NCBI RefSeq assembly: GCF_004343585.1
Contig: NZ_SLYW01000002.1
Location: forward strand, 496,001 to 560,000
DNA from: Neorhizobium sp. JUb45
GTDB taxonomy: Bacteria; Pseudomonadota; Alphaproteobacteria; Rhizobiales; Rhizobiaceae
Direction: 5' to 3'
DNA length: 64,000 nt
The notes under the pieces were generated by a model that searched no databases, had not been told where the DNA came from, and worked only from the letters and a program-made list of their open reading frames with translations. The position numbers and the translations under genes were made by a program. Positions within the stretch are counted from its first letter, which is position 1. Each line of letters opens with the position of its first letter. Below are positions 35,727 to 44,955 of the stretch, piece after piece.

Positions 35727-36063
35727 GTTTTTCTCTTCCGCGGTTCGGGCTGCAGATTGCAAACAAAAGGGTATTGGACGCAACGAATGCGGCCATCGGC
35801 AGCTGGTTTGTGACTGATTGACGGAAAAGCTAGCGCCGGCTTGGACGAGCGGAAAGTGCGGTGCACAAAACGCGTGCTCCGTTCGTAAACGGAATATTAC
35901 CGGACAGACCACAGGCGCCGTTTGTGGCTCATGACGAGACAGATCGGGGTGGTCATCCACAGACCGTGACGAAAATTAGTGATTCCTTAAGTGGAGCGGG
36001 GGGCGAATCAGTGAATGTATCCGCGCTTGCGATCCGTTCCGCTACCTTGCTACATCGCCACCG
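35727..36063. other. Intergenic region with no convincing gene
   Basis: About 340 bases. It should contain the promoter for the 126-residue gene (minus) and for the small membrane protein (plus). It is AT-richer than its surroundings. No palindrome of note and no frame with a ribosome binding site were found. Confidence 0.45.
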
Positions 36064-36294
36064 ATGAAAACTCTTATCCGTCTTGTCATTGCGTTTTGCG
36101 GTATTCTGATCTGCTGCTTTCTGGCCTTGCTCGTGGCATCGCTTGCCGCACAGGCCGGCATGCTTGGAAGCTGTTTCGAAGGCAGCTGCGGCTATGCCGC
36201 GGCGTTCCTTGTGGCGCCGCTTCTGTCTCTCGGATTTATCATACTGTTTTTTATCGGGTGGCGGAAACTGCGACGGCGTCGTCGGGGTGTTTGA
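36064..36294 (+). CDS. Small membrane protein, unrecognised
   Basis: A 76-residue protein with two strong hydrophobic segments (LIRLVIAFCGILICCFLALLVASLAAQ and YAAAFLVAPLLSLGFIILFFIGW) separated by a short loop with two cysteines (GSCFEGSCG), and a basic end RKLRRRRRGV. The two loop cysteines would face the periplasm if the termini are cytoplasmic and could form a disulfide. No clear ribosome binding site precedes the ATG, which lowers confidence. Convergent with the aldo/keto reductase. Confidence 0.6.
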   Translation: MKTLIRLVIAFCGILICCFLALLVASLAAQAGMLGSCFEGSCGYAAAFLVAPLLSLGFIILFFIGWRKLRRRRRGV

Positions 36295-36296
36295 AC

Positions 36297-36326
36297 GCAA
36301 AACGGCACGCAGTCGCCCGCGTGCCG
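36297..36326 (-). terminator. Terminator of the aldo/keto reductase gene
   Basis: On the minus strand CGGCACGC and GCGTGCCG form an eight-base-pair stem with an eight-base loop, followed by TTTTGCG. It lies about 28 bases after the reductase stop and between convergent genes. Confidence 0.75.
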
Positions 36327-36353
36327 CCAATAGACAAAACTGTGTGTCCCGCC

Positions 36354-37397
36354 TCAGATCGGCGCCGGATACTGCCGATGAGCTTTGGCGATATCAGCCA
36401 GCACCGCGTCCGACAGCGTGATGTCGGCAGCGCCGATATCGGACTTCAGCTGATCCATCGTGGTCGCGCCGATGATGACCGAGGCCATGAACGGGCGCGT
36501 CAGGCAGAAGGCCAGCGCCATCTGTGCCGGATCGAGGCCATGTTTTCTGGCGATCTCGACATAGGCCGCGACGGCCGGTTCCTGATGCGGCTGCAGGCGT
36601 CCGCCAAGATTTTCGTTGATCGTCGCGCGTGAACCCGTCGGGCGGGCGCCGGCCAGATATTTGCCGGAGAGAAGGCCGGCGGCCAGCGGCGAGTAGGCCA
36701 GCAGACCGACATCGCCGTGACGCGACACTTCCGCCATGTCGAGATCGAAGGTGCGGTACAGCAGGTTGTACTCGTTCTGGATCGAGACGACGCGCGGAAA
36801 ATCTTTTTCTTCCGACTGACGCAGATATTGCATCGTGCCCCACGCGGTTTCGTTGGAAAGGCCGATCGTGCGGATCTTTCCGGCCTTCACCAGTTCATCC
36901 AGCGTTTCCAGCTTCTGAGTGATGCCGGTCACCGACTGTTCGCGGTCCTGCTCGAAGGCATTGAAATCCCATGCGCCGCGAAAATGGTAATGCGGGCGGT
37001 TCGGCCAGTGGATCTGGTAGAGATCGATATAATCGGTCTGCAAACGGCGCAGGCTGGCGTCGACCGCTTCGCGAATGGTCTCCGGCTTGATCGGGCGACC
37101 GTCACGGATATGCGGGCGACCGCCGCCGGCGATCTTGGTGGCGAGAACGATATCGTCGCGCTTGCCGCGGTTTTTCAGCCATGTGCCGATATGTTCTTCG
37201 GTGCGGCCATAGGTGTCGCCGCTGACCGGCGTGGTCGGATAAAGTTCGGCGGTGTCGAAAAAGTTGACGCCCTTAGAGACGGCGTAATCCATCTGCTCAT
37301 GGGCTTCCGCTTCCGTGTTCTGCGTACCCCAGGTCATGGTGCCGAGGCAGATTTCCGAAACGGAAATGTCCGTCCGGCCGAGTTTGTTGAATTTCAT
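36354..37397 (-). CDS. Aldo/keto reductase (Tas/YghZ-like)
   Basis: A 347-residue TIM-barrel oxidoreductase using NADPH. Family features are MKFNKLGRTDISVSEICLGTMTWG, the catalytic Asp and Tyr in GVNFFDTAELYP, the Lys in VLATKIAGG and the His in YQIHWPNRP, and the cofactor-binding VIIGATTMDQLKSDI near the end. The substrate is not predictable. Intact; stands alone. Confidence 0.9.
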   Translation of the reverse strand: MKFNKLGRTDISVSEICLGTMTWGTQNTEAEAHEQMDYAVSKGVNFFDTAELYPTTPVSGDTYGRTEEHIGTWLKNRGKRDDIVLATKIAGGGRPHIRDGRPIKPETIREAVDASLRRLQTDYIDLYQIHWPNRPHYHFRGAWDFNAFEQDREQSVTGITQKLETLDELVKAGKIRTIGLSNETAWGTMQYLRQSEEKDFPRVVSIQNEYNLLYRTFDLDMAEVSRHGDVGLLAYSPLAAGLLSGKYLAGARPTGSRATINENLGGRLQPHQEPAVAAYVEIARKHGLDPAQMALAFCLTRPFMASVIIGATTMDQLKSDIGAADITLSDAVLADIAKAHRQYPAPI

Positions 37398-37602
37398 GGA
37401 AAAATCGTCCCGTCTTTGAAGGGCTCGAACTTAAGCGGGATTTGCGGTCACGCAAGGGAAGAATGCAGCCGTTTCGCGGCGAGATCGCGAAAACTTTATG
37501 TCGCCGGGGTCGAAAATGCAGAAAAAGTTCTAATTCATCCCAAAGTGGCGCGTCTCGGCTCTGAAAACCGAGCGTGTGTAGAATAAATTTGCGGAGGAAT
37601 GC

Positions 37603-38892
37603 ATGGCCGATAACGGTGTGCAATTTGACGAACGCGGTTTCCCGGATGCGGGTGATCCACCAAAGACCGGGCGCTGGAAACTCATCGGCCCGGGCATCGT
37701 GGTCGCCGTCACCGGCGTCGGTGCAGGCGATCTGGTTGCCACGCTGATTGCCGGCTCGCGTTTCGGCTACGCATTGTTATGGGCCGCGGTGATCGGCTGT
37801 ATCGTCAAGATTGCGCTCGCCGAAGGCTCGGCGCGCTATCACCTCGCCACCGGCTCCACCATGCTGGACGGCTGGAAGTCGCTCGGCAAATGGACGAGCT
37901 GGTATTTTGGCATCTACATCATGATCTGGGGCTTTGTGTATGGCGCAACCGCCATGAGCGCGACGGCGCTGCCGCTTGCAGCCCTTTTCCCATTCCTGCC
38001 GCTTTGGGCCTGGGCGATGATGTCCGGCCTCGTCTGCGCGGCCTTCGTGGCCTTCAACCGCTATGAAGTCTTCGAGAATGTGATGAAGCTCTTCATCGCC
38101 ATCATGTTCATCATCGTCGTCGGTATCGCCATTCTCGTCGTGCCGGATGTCGGTGCGGCTCTGACAGGCCTCATTCCCACCATTCCGGAAGGCTCGGCAA
38201 TCTATACGCTCGGCCTGATCGGCGGCGTCGGCGGCACCATCACCATGGCCTCCTACGGTTACTGGGTGAATGCCAAGGGCTGGCGCACGCCGGCCTGGAT
38301 GGGCGTCATGCGCCTCGACAACCGCGTCGCCTATATCATGACCGGCATTTTTGTCGTCGCCATGCTGATCGTCGGTGCCGAACTGCTCTATACCGCGCAG
38401 ATCGCTCTTTCGACCGGCGATCGCGGTCTGCTCGATCTCGACAAGGTTCTGCAGGATCGTTTCGGTCCGTTCGTGGCCAAGGCATTCCTGTTCGGCTTCT
38501 TCGCCACCACCATCTCCTCCATTCTCGGCGTCTGGCACGGCGTGTCGCTGCTGTTTGCCGATTTCGTCCGCACAGTGCGTGGCGGCGAGAGCGGTTCGCG
38601 TGAAGGTCTGGAAAAGACGCCGGCCTTCAAGTTCTACCTGTTCTGGCTCACCATTCCGCCGATGGCGCTTTTGTGGTTCGGTCGCCCGTTCACGCTCGTC
38701 ATCATCTATGGCGCGCTCGGTGCCTTCTTCATGCCGTTCCTCGCCATCACCCTCATCTGGCTGCTGAATTCCTCCCGCGTGCCAAAAGAATGGCGCAACG
38801 GCTGGCTGTCTAACGGCCTGCTCGGTGCATCCGCGCTGCTGTTCGTGGTGCTGTGCGTCAATGAGGTTATCGGTCTCGTTTCGGGCGGTTAA
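37603..38892 (+). CDS. Nramp-like transporter lacking the canonical metal motif
   Basis: A 429-residue protein with about eleven membrane helices, related to the Nramp/SLC11 family. In canonical Nramp proteins TM1 carries DPGN and TM6 carries MPH. Here TM1 reads GPGIVVAVTGVGAGDLVAT and TM6 reads GGTITMASYGYWVNAKGW. The known metal-ligand Asp, Asn and Met are therefore not conserved, and a substrate other than manganese or iron is likely. GAGD-type members are a recurrent bacterial subgroup. The ATG at 37603 is preceded by GGAGG. Confidence 0.82.
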   Translation: MADNGVQFDERGFPDAGDPPKTGRWKLIGPGIVVAVTGVGAGDLVATLIAGSRFGYALLWAAVIGCIVKIALAEGSARYHLATGSTMLDGWKSLGKWTSWYFGIYIMIWGFVYGATAMSATALPLAALFPFLPLWAWAMMSGLVCAAFVAFNRYEVFENVMKLFIAIMFIIVVGIAILVVPDVGAALTGLIPTIPEGSAIYTLGLIGGVGGTITMASYGYWVNAKGWRTPAWMGVMRLDNRVAYIMTGIFVVAMLIVGAELLYTAQIALSTGDRGLLDLDKVLQDRFGPFVAKAFLFGFFATTISSILGVWHGVSLLFADFVRTVRGGESGSREGLEKTPAFKFYLFWLTIPPMALLWFGRPFTLVIIYGALGAFFMPFLAITLIWLLNSSRVPKEWRNGWLSNGLLGASALLFVVLCVNEVIGLVSGG

Positions 38893-38986
38893 CAGGGGGT
38901 AACGGGTTGTGAAAACCCCGAAACCCTTGACTTGCAAGGCCGGAATGTGAATGGAGAGGCAAATTCAGGGAAAGGAAACGACCCCA

Positions 38987-39943
38987 ATGAGCACCTCTGC
39001 GAGCATCGCATTCACATTTCCCGGCCAGGGCAGCCAGGCCGTCGGCATGGGCAAGGATCTTGCCGACGCCTTTCCGGAAGCCCGCGCGGTTTTCCAGGAA
39101 GTCGATGACGCGCTTGGCCAGAAGCTGTCCGAGATCATGTGGAATGGCCCGGAAGACACGCTGACGCTGACCGCCAATGCGCAGCCCGCGCTGATGGCGG
39201 TTTCGATCGCGGCTCTTCGCGTTCTCGAAGCGCGTGGCCTCGATCTGAAGAGCCATGTCGCTTTTGTCGCCGGCCACTCGCTCGGCGAATATTCCGCACT
39301 CTGTGCCGCCGGCACTTTCTCGCTGGCCGATACTGCCCGTCTTCTACGCATCCGTGGCGATGCCATGCAGTCGGCAGTTCCTGTCGGCGAAGGCGCCATG
39401 GCGGCGATCATCGGCCTCGAGCATGGTGATGTCGAAGCCATCTGCGTTGCCGCCCGTGAAATCGGAATCTGCCAGATCGCCAACGATAATGGCGGTGGCC
39501 AGCTGGTCATTTCCGGTTCCAAGGCAGCCGTCGAAAAGGCGGCGGCTCTGGCAACAGAAAAGGGCGCTAAGCGCGCCATCATGCTTCCGGTCTCCGCACC
39601 CTTCCACAGCGACCTGATGGCGCCGGCGGCAATCGCCATGCGCCACGCGCTCGACAAGGTGGAAAAGCACAACCCGGTCGTCCCGGTCATCGCCAATGTG
39701 CGCGCCGCCCCGGTCTACGATGCCGACGAGATCGCCAACCTGCTCGTTACCCAGGTCACCGGTCAGGTGCGCTGGCGTGAGACGGTCGAGTGGTTCGGCG
39801 CCAACGGCATCACCACACTGTATGAAGTCGGTTCGGGAAAAGTGCTCACCGGCCTTGCCCGCCGCATCGACAAGAATATTTCCGGCGTTGCCGTGAATGC
39901 ACCGGCCGATATCGACGCGGCCATCGCCGCCATTCTCGGCTGA
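38987..39943 (+). CDS. fabD: Malonyl-CoA:ACP transacylase
   Basis: A 318-residue enzyme loading malonyl groups onto ACP. The nucleophile Ser98 is in GHSLGEYSAL and the catalytic His in SAPFHSDLM near 206. The N-terminal FTFPGQGSQ supplies the oxyanion Gln. The ATG at 38987 has AAAGGAAACG upstream; the frame is open a little earlier. It begins the fabD-fabG-acpP-fabF cluster. Confidence 0.95.
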   Translation: MSTSASIAFTFPGQGSQAVGMGKDLADAFPEARAVFQEVDDALGQKLSEIMWNGPEDTLTLTANAQPALMAVSIAALRVLEARGLDLKSHVAFVAGHSLGEYSALCAAGTFSLADTARLLRIRGDAMQSAVPVGEGAMAAIIGLEHGDVEAICVAAREIGICQIANDNGGGQLVISGSKAAVEKAAALATEKGAKRAIMLPVSAPFHSDLMAPAAIAMRHALDKVEKHNPVVPVIANVRAAPVYDADEIANLLVTQVTGQVRWRETVEWFGANGITTLYEVGSGKVLTGLARRIDKNISGVAVNAPADIDAAIAAILG

Positions 39944-39956
39944 TATTGCGAGCTAG

Positions 39957-40040
39957 TAGGGAGTAGCGAATAGCGAATGGTTTTTCGCCTCGCTGATGCC
40001 GCTTTCTACTCGCTATTCGCCATTCTCTATTCGCTCTCAA
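39957..40040. repeat. Imperfect inverted repeat between fabD and fabG
   Basis: AGCGAATAGCGAATGG (39965-39980) pairs with CCATTCTCTATTCGCT (40020-40035), 15 of 16 bases. The middle holds another CTACTCGCTATTCGCC copy (40006-40021). Such GAATAGCGAAT-type repeats occur as dispersed intergenic elements in rhizobia, from recall. It lies directly upstream of the fabG ribosome site and could influence fabG expression relative to fabD. Confidence 0.7.
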
Positions 40041-40054
40041 AAGAGGAACGAACA

Positions 40055-40792
40055 ATGTTTGATCTGACCGGCCGCAAGGCCCTCGTGACCGGCGCGACCG
40101 GTGGCCTCGGTGAAGAAATCGCCCGCATGCTGCATGCACAGGGCGCCATCGTCGGCCTGCACGGCACCCGCGTCGAAAAGCTGGAAGCCCTGGCTGCCGA
40201 TCTCGGCGAGCGCGTCCACATCTTTCCTGCCAACCTTTCCGACCGCGCTGAAGTCAAGGCGCTCGGCGAAAAGGCTGAAGAGGTTCTCGGCGGCGTCGAT
40301 ATCCTCGTCAACAATGCCGGCATCACCAAGGATGGCCTGTTCGTGCGCATGTCCGACGAGGACTGGGATGCGGTTCTGGAAGTGAACCTTACCTCCGTCT
40401 TCCGCCTGACGCGCGAACTGACGCATCCGATGATGCGCCGCCGCCATGGCCGTATCATCAACATCACCTCGATCGTCGGTGTCACCGGCAATCCGGGTCA
40501 GGCAAATTATTGCGCTTCCAAGGCCGGCATGATCGGCTTTTCCAAGTCGCTGGCGCAGGAAATCGCCACGCGCAACGTCACGGTCAACTGCGTGGCTCCG
40601 GGCTTCATCGAAAGCGCCATGACCGGCAAGCTGAACGACAAGCAGAAGGACGCCATCATGGGCGCCATCCCGATGAAGCGCATGGGCGCAGGATCGGACA
40701 TCGCTGCTGCCGTTCTTTACCTCGCTTCCAACGAGGCAGGTTACGTCACCGGCCAGACGCTGCACGTCAACGGTGGCATGGCAATGATCTAA
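40055..40792 (+). CDS. fabG: 3-Oxoacyl-ACP reductase
   Basis: A 245-residue SDR enzyme reducing beta-ketoacyl-ACP in fatty-acid elongation. Cofactor motif TGATGGLGEEIA, NNAG, catalytic Ser in INITSIVG, Tyr and Lys in ANYCASKAG, and the typical VNCVAPGFIESAMTGKL. ATG 40055 has AAGAGGAACG upstream. It follows fabD after a repeat element. Confidence 0.95.
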   Translation: MFDLTGRKALVTGATGGLGEEIARMLHAQGAIVGLHGTRVEKLEALAADLGERVHIFPANLSDRAEVKALGEKAEEVLGGVDILVNNAGITKDGLFVRMSDEDWDAVLEVNLTSVFRLTRELTHPMMRRRHGRIINITSIVGVTGNPGQANYCASKAGMIGFSKSLAQEIATRNVTVNCVAPGFIESAMTGKLNDKQKDAIMGAIPMKRMGAGSDIAAAVLYLASNEAGYVTGQTLHVNGGMAMI

Positions 40793-41080
40793 TCGGTTCG
40801 CGGGCGGCGTCCGTCCAATGCTGCAATTGCCTGTATACGGGTAACATCCCGTTGAGATTCTGGCTTTGCGGCGGGCGGAAACCGTGTTAAGCGGGCCATT
40901 GACTGTGATCAGTCGTCCCGTATTGAAGGCGGCCACGCGGAACTTTAATCGCGTCCGGTGAAGCCTCAAGCGGGAAAGCGGGTTTGCCCTCGGCGCTGTC
41001 CTATCCGGCGGCGGCCTCGGGTTTCAACAGGGTGCGGATGCCTTGATGGCTCCGATAAGATAAAGGTCGAGGAAACCGAC

Positions 41081-41317
41081 ATGAGCGATATCGCAGAACG
41101 CGTAAAGAAAATTGTTATTGATCATCTCGGCGTTGATGCCGACAAGGTTGTCGAAGGCGCAAGCTTCATCGACGATCTGGGCGCGGACTCGCTCGACACC
41201 GTCGAACTGGTCATGGCTTTCGAAGAAGAGTTCGGCGTTGAAATCCCGGACGACGCTGCTGACTCGATCCTCACCGTCGGCGACGCTGTGAAGTTCATCG
41301 AGAAGGCCCAGGCCTGA
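41081..41317 (+). CDS. acpP: Acyl carrier protein
   Basis: A 78-residue acidic four-helix protein carrying fatty-acid intermediates. Ser37 in [12 protein letters not shown] is the 4'-phosphopantetheine site. Length and sequence are typical. ATG 41081 has GAGGAAACC upstream. The 288-base gap after fabG, without a gene, suggests a promoter of its own. Confidence 0.97.
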   Translation: MSDIAERVKKIVIDHLGVDADKVVEGASFIDDLGADSLDTVELVMAFEEEFGVEIPDDAADSILTVGDAVKFIEKAQA

Positions 41318-41335
41318 TCCGATAACGTTATATTC

Positions 41336-41392
41336 GGGAGAAGCCGGTAACGGCTATCTCCCATGGCGGCCCGGCATGTTCGGGCCGTTTCA
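41336..41392 (+). terminator. Tandem hairpins after acpP
   Basis: Two stems follow the acpP stop: GGGAGAAGCCG with CGGCTATCTCCC around GTAA (41336-41362), and GGCCCG with CGGGCC (41368-41386) followed by GTTTCAG. The second has the form of a weak terminator. They may stabilise the abundant acpP transcript and reduce read-through to fabF. Confidence 0.65.
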
Positions 41393-41432
41393 GTATTATC
41401 GACTAGAAAAATGAATAGGGTGGGGCGCTGGC

Positions 41433-42695
41433 ATGAGGCGTGTCGTTATCACCGGTACCGGCATGGTATCTCCTCTTGGTTGCGGAACAGAAGTTAGCTG
41501 GTCCGCCATTTTGAACGGTCAGAACGGGGCACGCCTCGTTACAGAATTCGAAGTCGAAGACCTGCCCGCAAAGATCGCCTGCCGCATTCCGGTCGGTGAC
41601 GGTTCCAACGGCACCTACAATGCCGACGACTGGATGGAACCCAAGGATCAGCGCAAGGTCGATCCATTTATCGTTTATGGCGTTGCAGCCGCCGACATGG
41701 CGCTCGCTGATGCCGGCTGGCACCCGCAGACCGACGAAGACCAGATCGCCACCGGCGTTCTGATCGGCTCGGGTATCGGCGGTCTCGAAGGCATTGTCGA
41801 AGCCGGCTATACGCTGCGCGACAAGGGCCCGCGCCGCATCTCACCATTCTTCATTCCGGGACGCCTGATCAACCTCGTCTCCGGACAGGTTTCGATCAAG
41901 CACAAGCTGCGCGGCCCCAACCATGCTGTCGTCACGGCCTGCTCGACCGGCGCACATGCGATCGGCGATGCTGCCCGCATGATTGCCTTCGGCGATGCCG
42001 AGGTGATGGTTGCCGGTGGTGCCGAATCCCCGATCTGCCGCATCTCGCTGGCCGGCTTTGCCGCCTGCAAGGCGCTGTCGACCGAATATAACGACGATCC
42101 GCAGCGCGCCTCGCGCCCGTATGACCGCGACCGTGACGGTTTCGTCATGGGTGAGGGCGCCGGCATCGTTGTTCTGGAAGAACTTGAACACGCCAAGGCG
42201 CGTGGTGCAAAGATCTATGCCGAAGTTGTCGGTTACGGCATGTCGGGTGATGCTTTCCACATCACTGCGCCTTCGGAAGATGGCGACGGCGCTTTCCGCT
42301 GCATGACCATGGCGCTGAAGCGCGCCGGTCTTGGCGCGTCCGATATCGACTACATCAACGCCCACGGCACCTCGACCATGGCCGACACGATCGAACTCGG
42401 CGCCGTCGAGCGTCTGGTCGGCGACAGTGCGTCGAAGATTTCCATGTCATCCACCAAGTCGGCAACCGGCCATCTTCTCGGTGCCGCCGGTGCGATCGAG
42501 GCGATCTTTTCGGCGCTGGCGATCCGCGACAACATCGCGCCGCCGACGCTCAACCTCGACAATCCCGATGTCGAGACGAAGATCGATCTGGTGCCGCACA
42601 AGGCGCGCAAGCGTGATATCAACGTGGCGCTGTCCAACTCCTTCGGTTTCGGCGGCACCAATGCGTCGCTGGTATTGAAGCGCTACGAGGCCTGA
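41433..42695 (+). CDS. fabF: 3-Oxoacyl-ACP synthase II
   Basis: A 420-residue condensing enzyme. Cys170 in VVTACSTGAHAIGDA is the acyl nucleophile. The two catalytic histidines lie in NAHGTSTMADTIE and SATGHLLGAAGAIEAIF. The C-terminal NSFGFGGTNASLV is conserved. It extends acyl-ACP chains and influences the balance of cis-vaccenate. Normal length. ATG 41433, weak ribosome site (GGTGGGG). Confidence 0.95.
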   Translation: MRRVVITGTGMVSPLGCGTEVSWSAILNGQNGARLVTEFEVEDLPAKIACRIPVGDGSNGTYNADDWMEPKDQRKVDPFIVYGVAAADMALADAGWHPQTDEDQIATGVLIGSGIGGLEGIVEAGYTLRDKGPRRISPFFIPGRLINLVSGQVSIKHKLRGPNHAVVTACSTGAHAIGDAARMIAFGDAEVMVAGGAESPICRISLAGFAACKALSTEYNDDPQRASRPYDRDRDGFVMGEGAGIVVLEELEHAKARGAKIYAEVVGYGMSGDAFHITAPSEDGDGAFRCMTMALKRAGLGASDIDYINAHGTSTMADTIELGAVERLVGDSASKISMSSTKSATGHLLGAAGAIEAIFSALAIRDNIAPPTLNLDNPDVETKIDLVPHKARKRDINVALSNSFGFGGTNASLVLKRYEA

Positions 42696-42807
42696 TAACA
42701 AGGCTGTTAACGAGGCGGGTCCTTGCTCTGGGCTTGCCTTCTGAACCTGTTTTTGCCGCATTGCCGGGTCACACCGGCAATGTTTCTGAACTCAGAAGGG
42801 AGTGCCG

Positions 42808-44025
42808 GTGAGCGACACCAACCATAGCAGCGAAATGCCCTCCGGTCGCGGAGCGTATGGCACTGGAAACGGCCCGATCATTCCGAAGTCGCCCAACGAG
42901 GCGCTGAAGCCTGAACGCGTGCCCGATCCGCCGAAGCGATCGAAGAAGGCGCGCAGCCAGCTGGTGATCTTCCTCAACTTCGTCATGACCATGGCGGTCG
43001 CGGCCTGCATCGTTGGTGCCGGCGGCTTCTATTATGTCATGACCACCTATTCCGATCCGGGTCCGCTGCAAACCAACACGCATTTCATCGTGCGTGATGG
43101 CGCAGGCGTGTCGGCGATTGCCGACAGCCTCGAGCGCAACAGCATCATTTCTGACGCCCGCATCTTTCGTTATGTCACGCCCACCTATCTGGAAGGCGGC
43201 AAGACACTGAAGGCCGGTGAATACGAGATCAAGGCCGGCGCCTCGATGAAGGAAGTCATGGAACTGCTGGAATCCGGCAAGTCCATTCTTTATTCCGTGT
43301 CGATGCCGGAAGGCCTGACCGTGCAGCAGATGATGAAGCGTCTGCTGGAGGATCCGATCCTCGAAGGCGAGCTTCCGCAGGAACAGCCGCCGGAAGGTTC
43401 GTTGCGCCCGGATACCTACAAGTTTTCACGCGGCACCAAGCGTAACGAAATCATGGCGCAGATGCGCGCCGCCCAGGAACGCCTGATCGACCAGGTCTGG
43501 GAAAAACGCGACACCGACCTGCCGGTCAAGACCAAGCAGGAATTCGTGACGCTCGCCTCGATCGTCGAAAAGGAAACCGGCAAGGATGACGAGCGCGCCC
43601 ATGTCGCCTCGGTGTTCATCAACCGCCTCAACCGCGGCATGCGCCTGCAATCCGACCCGACCATTCTTTATGGCCTGTTCGGTGGTGCCGGCCGTCCGGC
43701 CGATCGTCCGATCTACCGTTCGGATATCGACAAGGAAACGCCCTACAATACCTACCACATCAAGGGCCTGCCGCCGACGCCGATCGCCAATCCGGGCCGT
43801 GCTGCTCTTGAGGCTGTCGCCAATCCGTGGCGCACCAAGGATCTGTATTTCGTTGCCGATGGCACCGGCGGTCATGTGTTTGCTCAGACGCTGGACGATC
43901 ACAACGCCAATGTCCGTCGCTGGCGACAGGTCCAGGCACAGCGCTCCAACAGCACGCCTTCCGACGAAATCGTCGATGGCCAGCCCGATGGCGCCGACGC
44001 CGAAAGAGCGCCGAGAAGCAATTAA
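42808..44025 (+). CDS. mltG: Endolytic transglycosylase MltG
   Basis: A 405-residue YceG-family enzyme cleaving nascent peptidoglycan. One membrane segment (VIFLNFVMTMAVAACIVGAGGFYYVMT, about 53-79) follows a cytoplasmic N-terminus. LysM-like periplasmic part, then the catalytic region LASIVEKETGKDDERAHVASVFINRL with the catalytic Glu. LQSDPTILYG and IANPGRAALEA are conserved. I chose GTG 42808 because AGAAGGGAG is well spaced for it; a GTG at 42802 is also in frame. A polar tail ends the protein. Confidence 0.92.
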   Translation: MSDTNHSSEMPSGRGAYGTGNGPIIPKSPNEALKPERVPDPPKRSKKARSQLVIFLNFVMTMAVAACIVGAGGFYYVMTTYSDPGPLQTNTHFIVRDGAGVSAIADSLERNSIISDARIFRYVTPTYLEGGKTLKAGEYEIKAGASMKEVMELLESGKSILYSVSMPEGLTVQQMMKRLLEDPILEGELPQEQPPEGSLRPDTYKFSRGTKRNEIMAQMRAAQERLIDQVWEKRDTDLPVKTKQEFVTLASIVEKETGKDDERAHVASVFINRLNRGMRLQSDPTILYGLFGGAGRPADRPIYRSDIDKETPYNTYHIKGLPPTPIANPGRAALEAVANPWRTKDLYFVADGTGGHVFAQTLDDHNANVRRWRQVQAQRSNSTPSDEIVDGQPDGADAERAPRSN

Positions 44026-44064
44026 CGCCAGCAGGATGGCGTTTCAGGAAAGGCAGAAAGCGGC

Positions 44065-44952
44065 ATGAGCCTCCAGTCGATGACGGGTTTCGCACGCAGT
44101 GAAGGCACCAGCGGTCGCACCCGCTGGGCCTGGGAACTGCGCTCGGTAAACGGCAAGGGGCTGGATTTGCGCCTGCGTCTTCCGTCGGGTTTCGAGCGTC
44201 TGGAAGTGCCGGTGCGGGCTGCCGTGCCGGCTCGTTTCAGCCGTGGCAATATCCAGGCCAACCTGTCGATTACCGTCGCCGAGGCGAAGGTGGAGGCGGT
44301 GCTGAACCGCGATGCGCTTAACGCAATTCTGGGCCTGCGCGCCGAACTCGGCGATCTGGTCGATCCGTCGCCACTGCGGCTCGACACGCTGATGTCGATC
44401 CGCGGCCTCGTCGATATCCGCGAGGCGGAAGAGGGAGCTGACGCGACGCAAGCGCTCGACCGCGAAATCATGGCCGGCCTCGACGTCGCGCTCAATGCGC
44501 TGACCGAGATGCGCGTCAGCGAGGGCGCATCGCTCGGTGCCGTGCTGCAGGATCATGTCCACACCATCGCGGCCCTGACGAAGACCGTGGAAGCAGATCC
44601 ATCCCGCAGCCCGGACGAGATTGCCCGCAAGCTTGCCCTTCAGGTGGCGGCGTTGATGGACGGCGCATCCTCGCTCGACCGCGAAAGGCTGTATGCGGAA
44701 GCTGCCATCCTTGCCACCAGGGCCGATCTGCGCGAAGAGATCGACAGGCTGGCTGCGCATGTCGTTGCCGCCACCGAATTGCTGACAAAAGGCGGTCCCG
44801 TGGGCCGTCGCCTGGATTTCCTTGCACAGGAATTTAACCGGGAATCGAATACCATCTGTTCGAAATCGAATTCGGCAGCCGTGACGGCCGCCGGCATCGA
44901 GTTGAAGGTCGTGATCGACCAGTTCCGCGAACAGGTTCAGAATCTGGAGTGA
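44065..44952 (+). CDS. YicC family endoribonuclease-like protein
   Basis: A 295-residue YicC protein. It begins SLQSMTGFARSEG with WELRSVNGKGLDLRLRLP, the family signature, and ends in the conserved RRLDFLAQEFNRESNTICSKS region. YicC proteins are linked to RNA decay and stationary-phase survival; endoribonuclease activity has been described for the Escherichia protein. It precedes gmk by three bases, as in many bacteria. Confidence 0.92.
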   Translation: MSLQSMTGFARSEGTSGRTRWAWELRSVNGKGLDLRLRLPSGFERLEVPVRAAVPARFSRGNIQANLSITVAEAKVEAVLNRDALNAILGLRAELGDLVDPSPLRLDTLMSIRGLVDIREAEEGADATQALDREIMAGLDVALNALTEMRVSEGASLGAVLQDHVHTIAALTKTVEADPSRSPDEIARKLALQVAALMDGASSLDRERLYAEAAILATRADLREEIDRLAAHVVAATELLTKGGPVGRRLDFLAQEFNRESNTICSKSNSAAVTAAGIELKVVIDQFREQVQNLE

Positions 44953-44955
44953 TAG

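Noticed and set aside
38920..38986. A CTTGAC box upstream of fabD as a -35 element
   Set aside because: CTTGAC at 38926-38931 resembles a rhizobial -35, but no matching -10 element lies 16-18 bases downstream, so a promoter was not listed.
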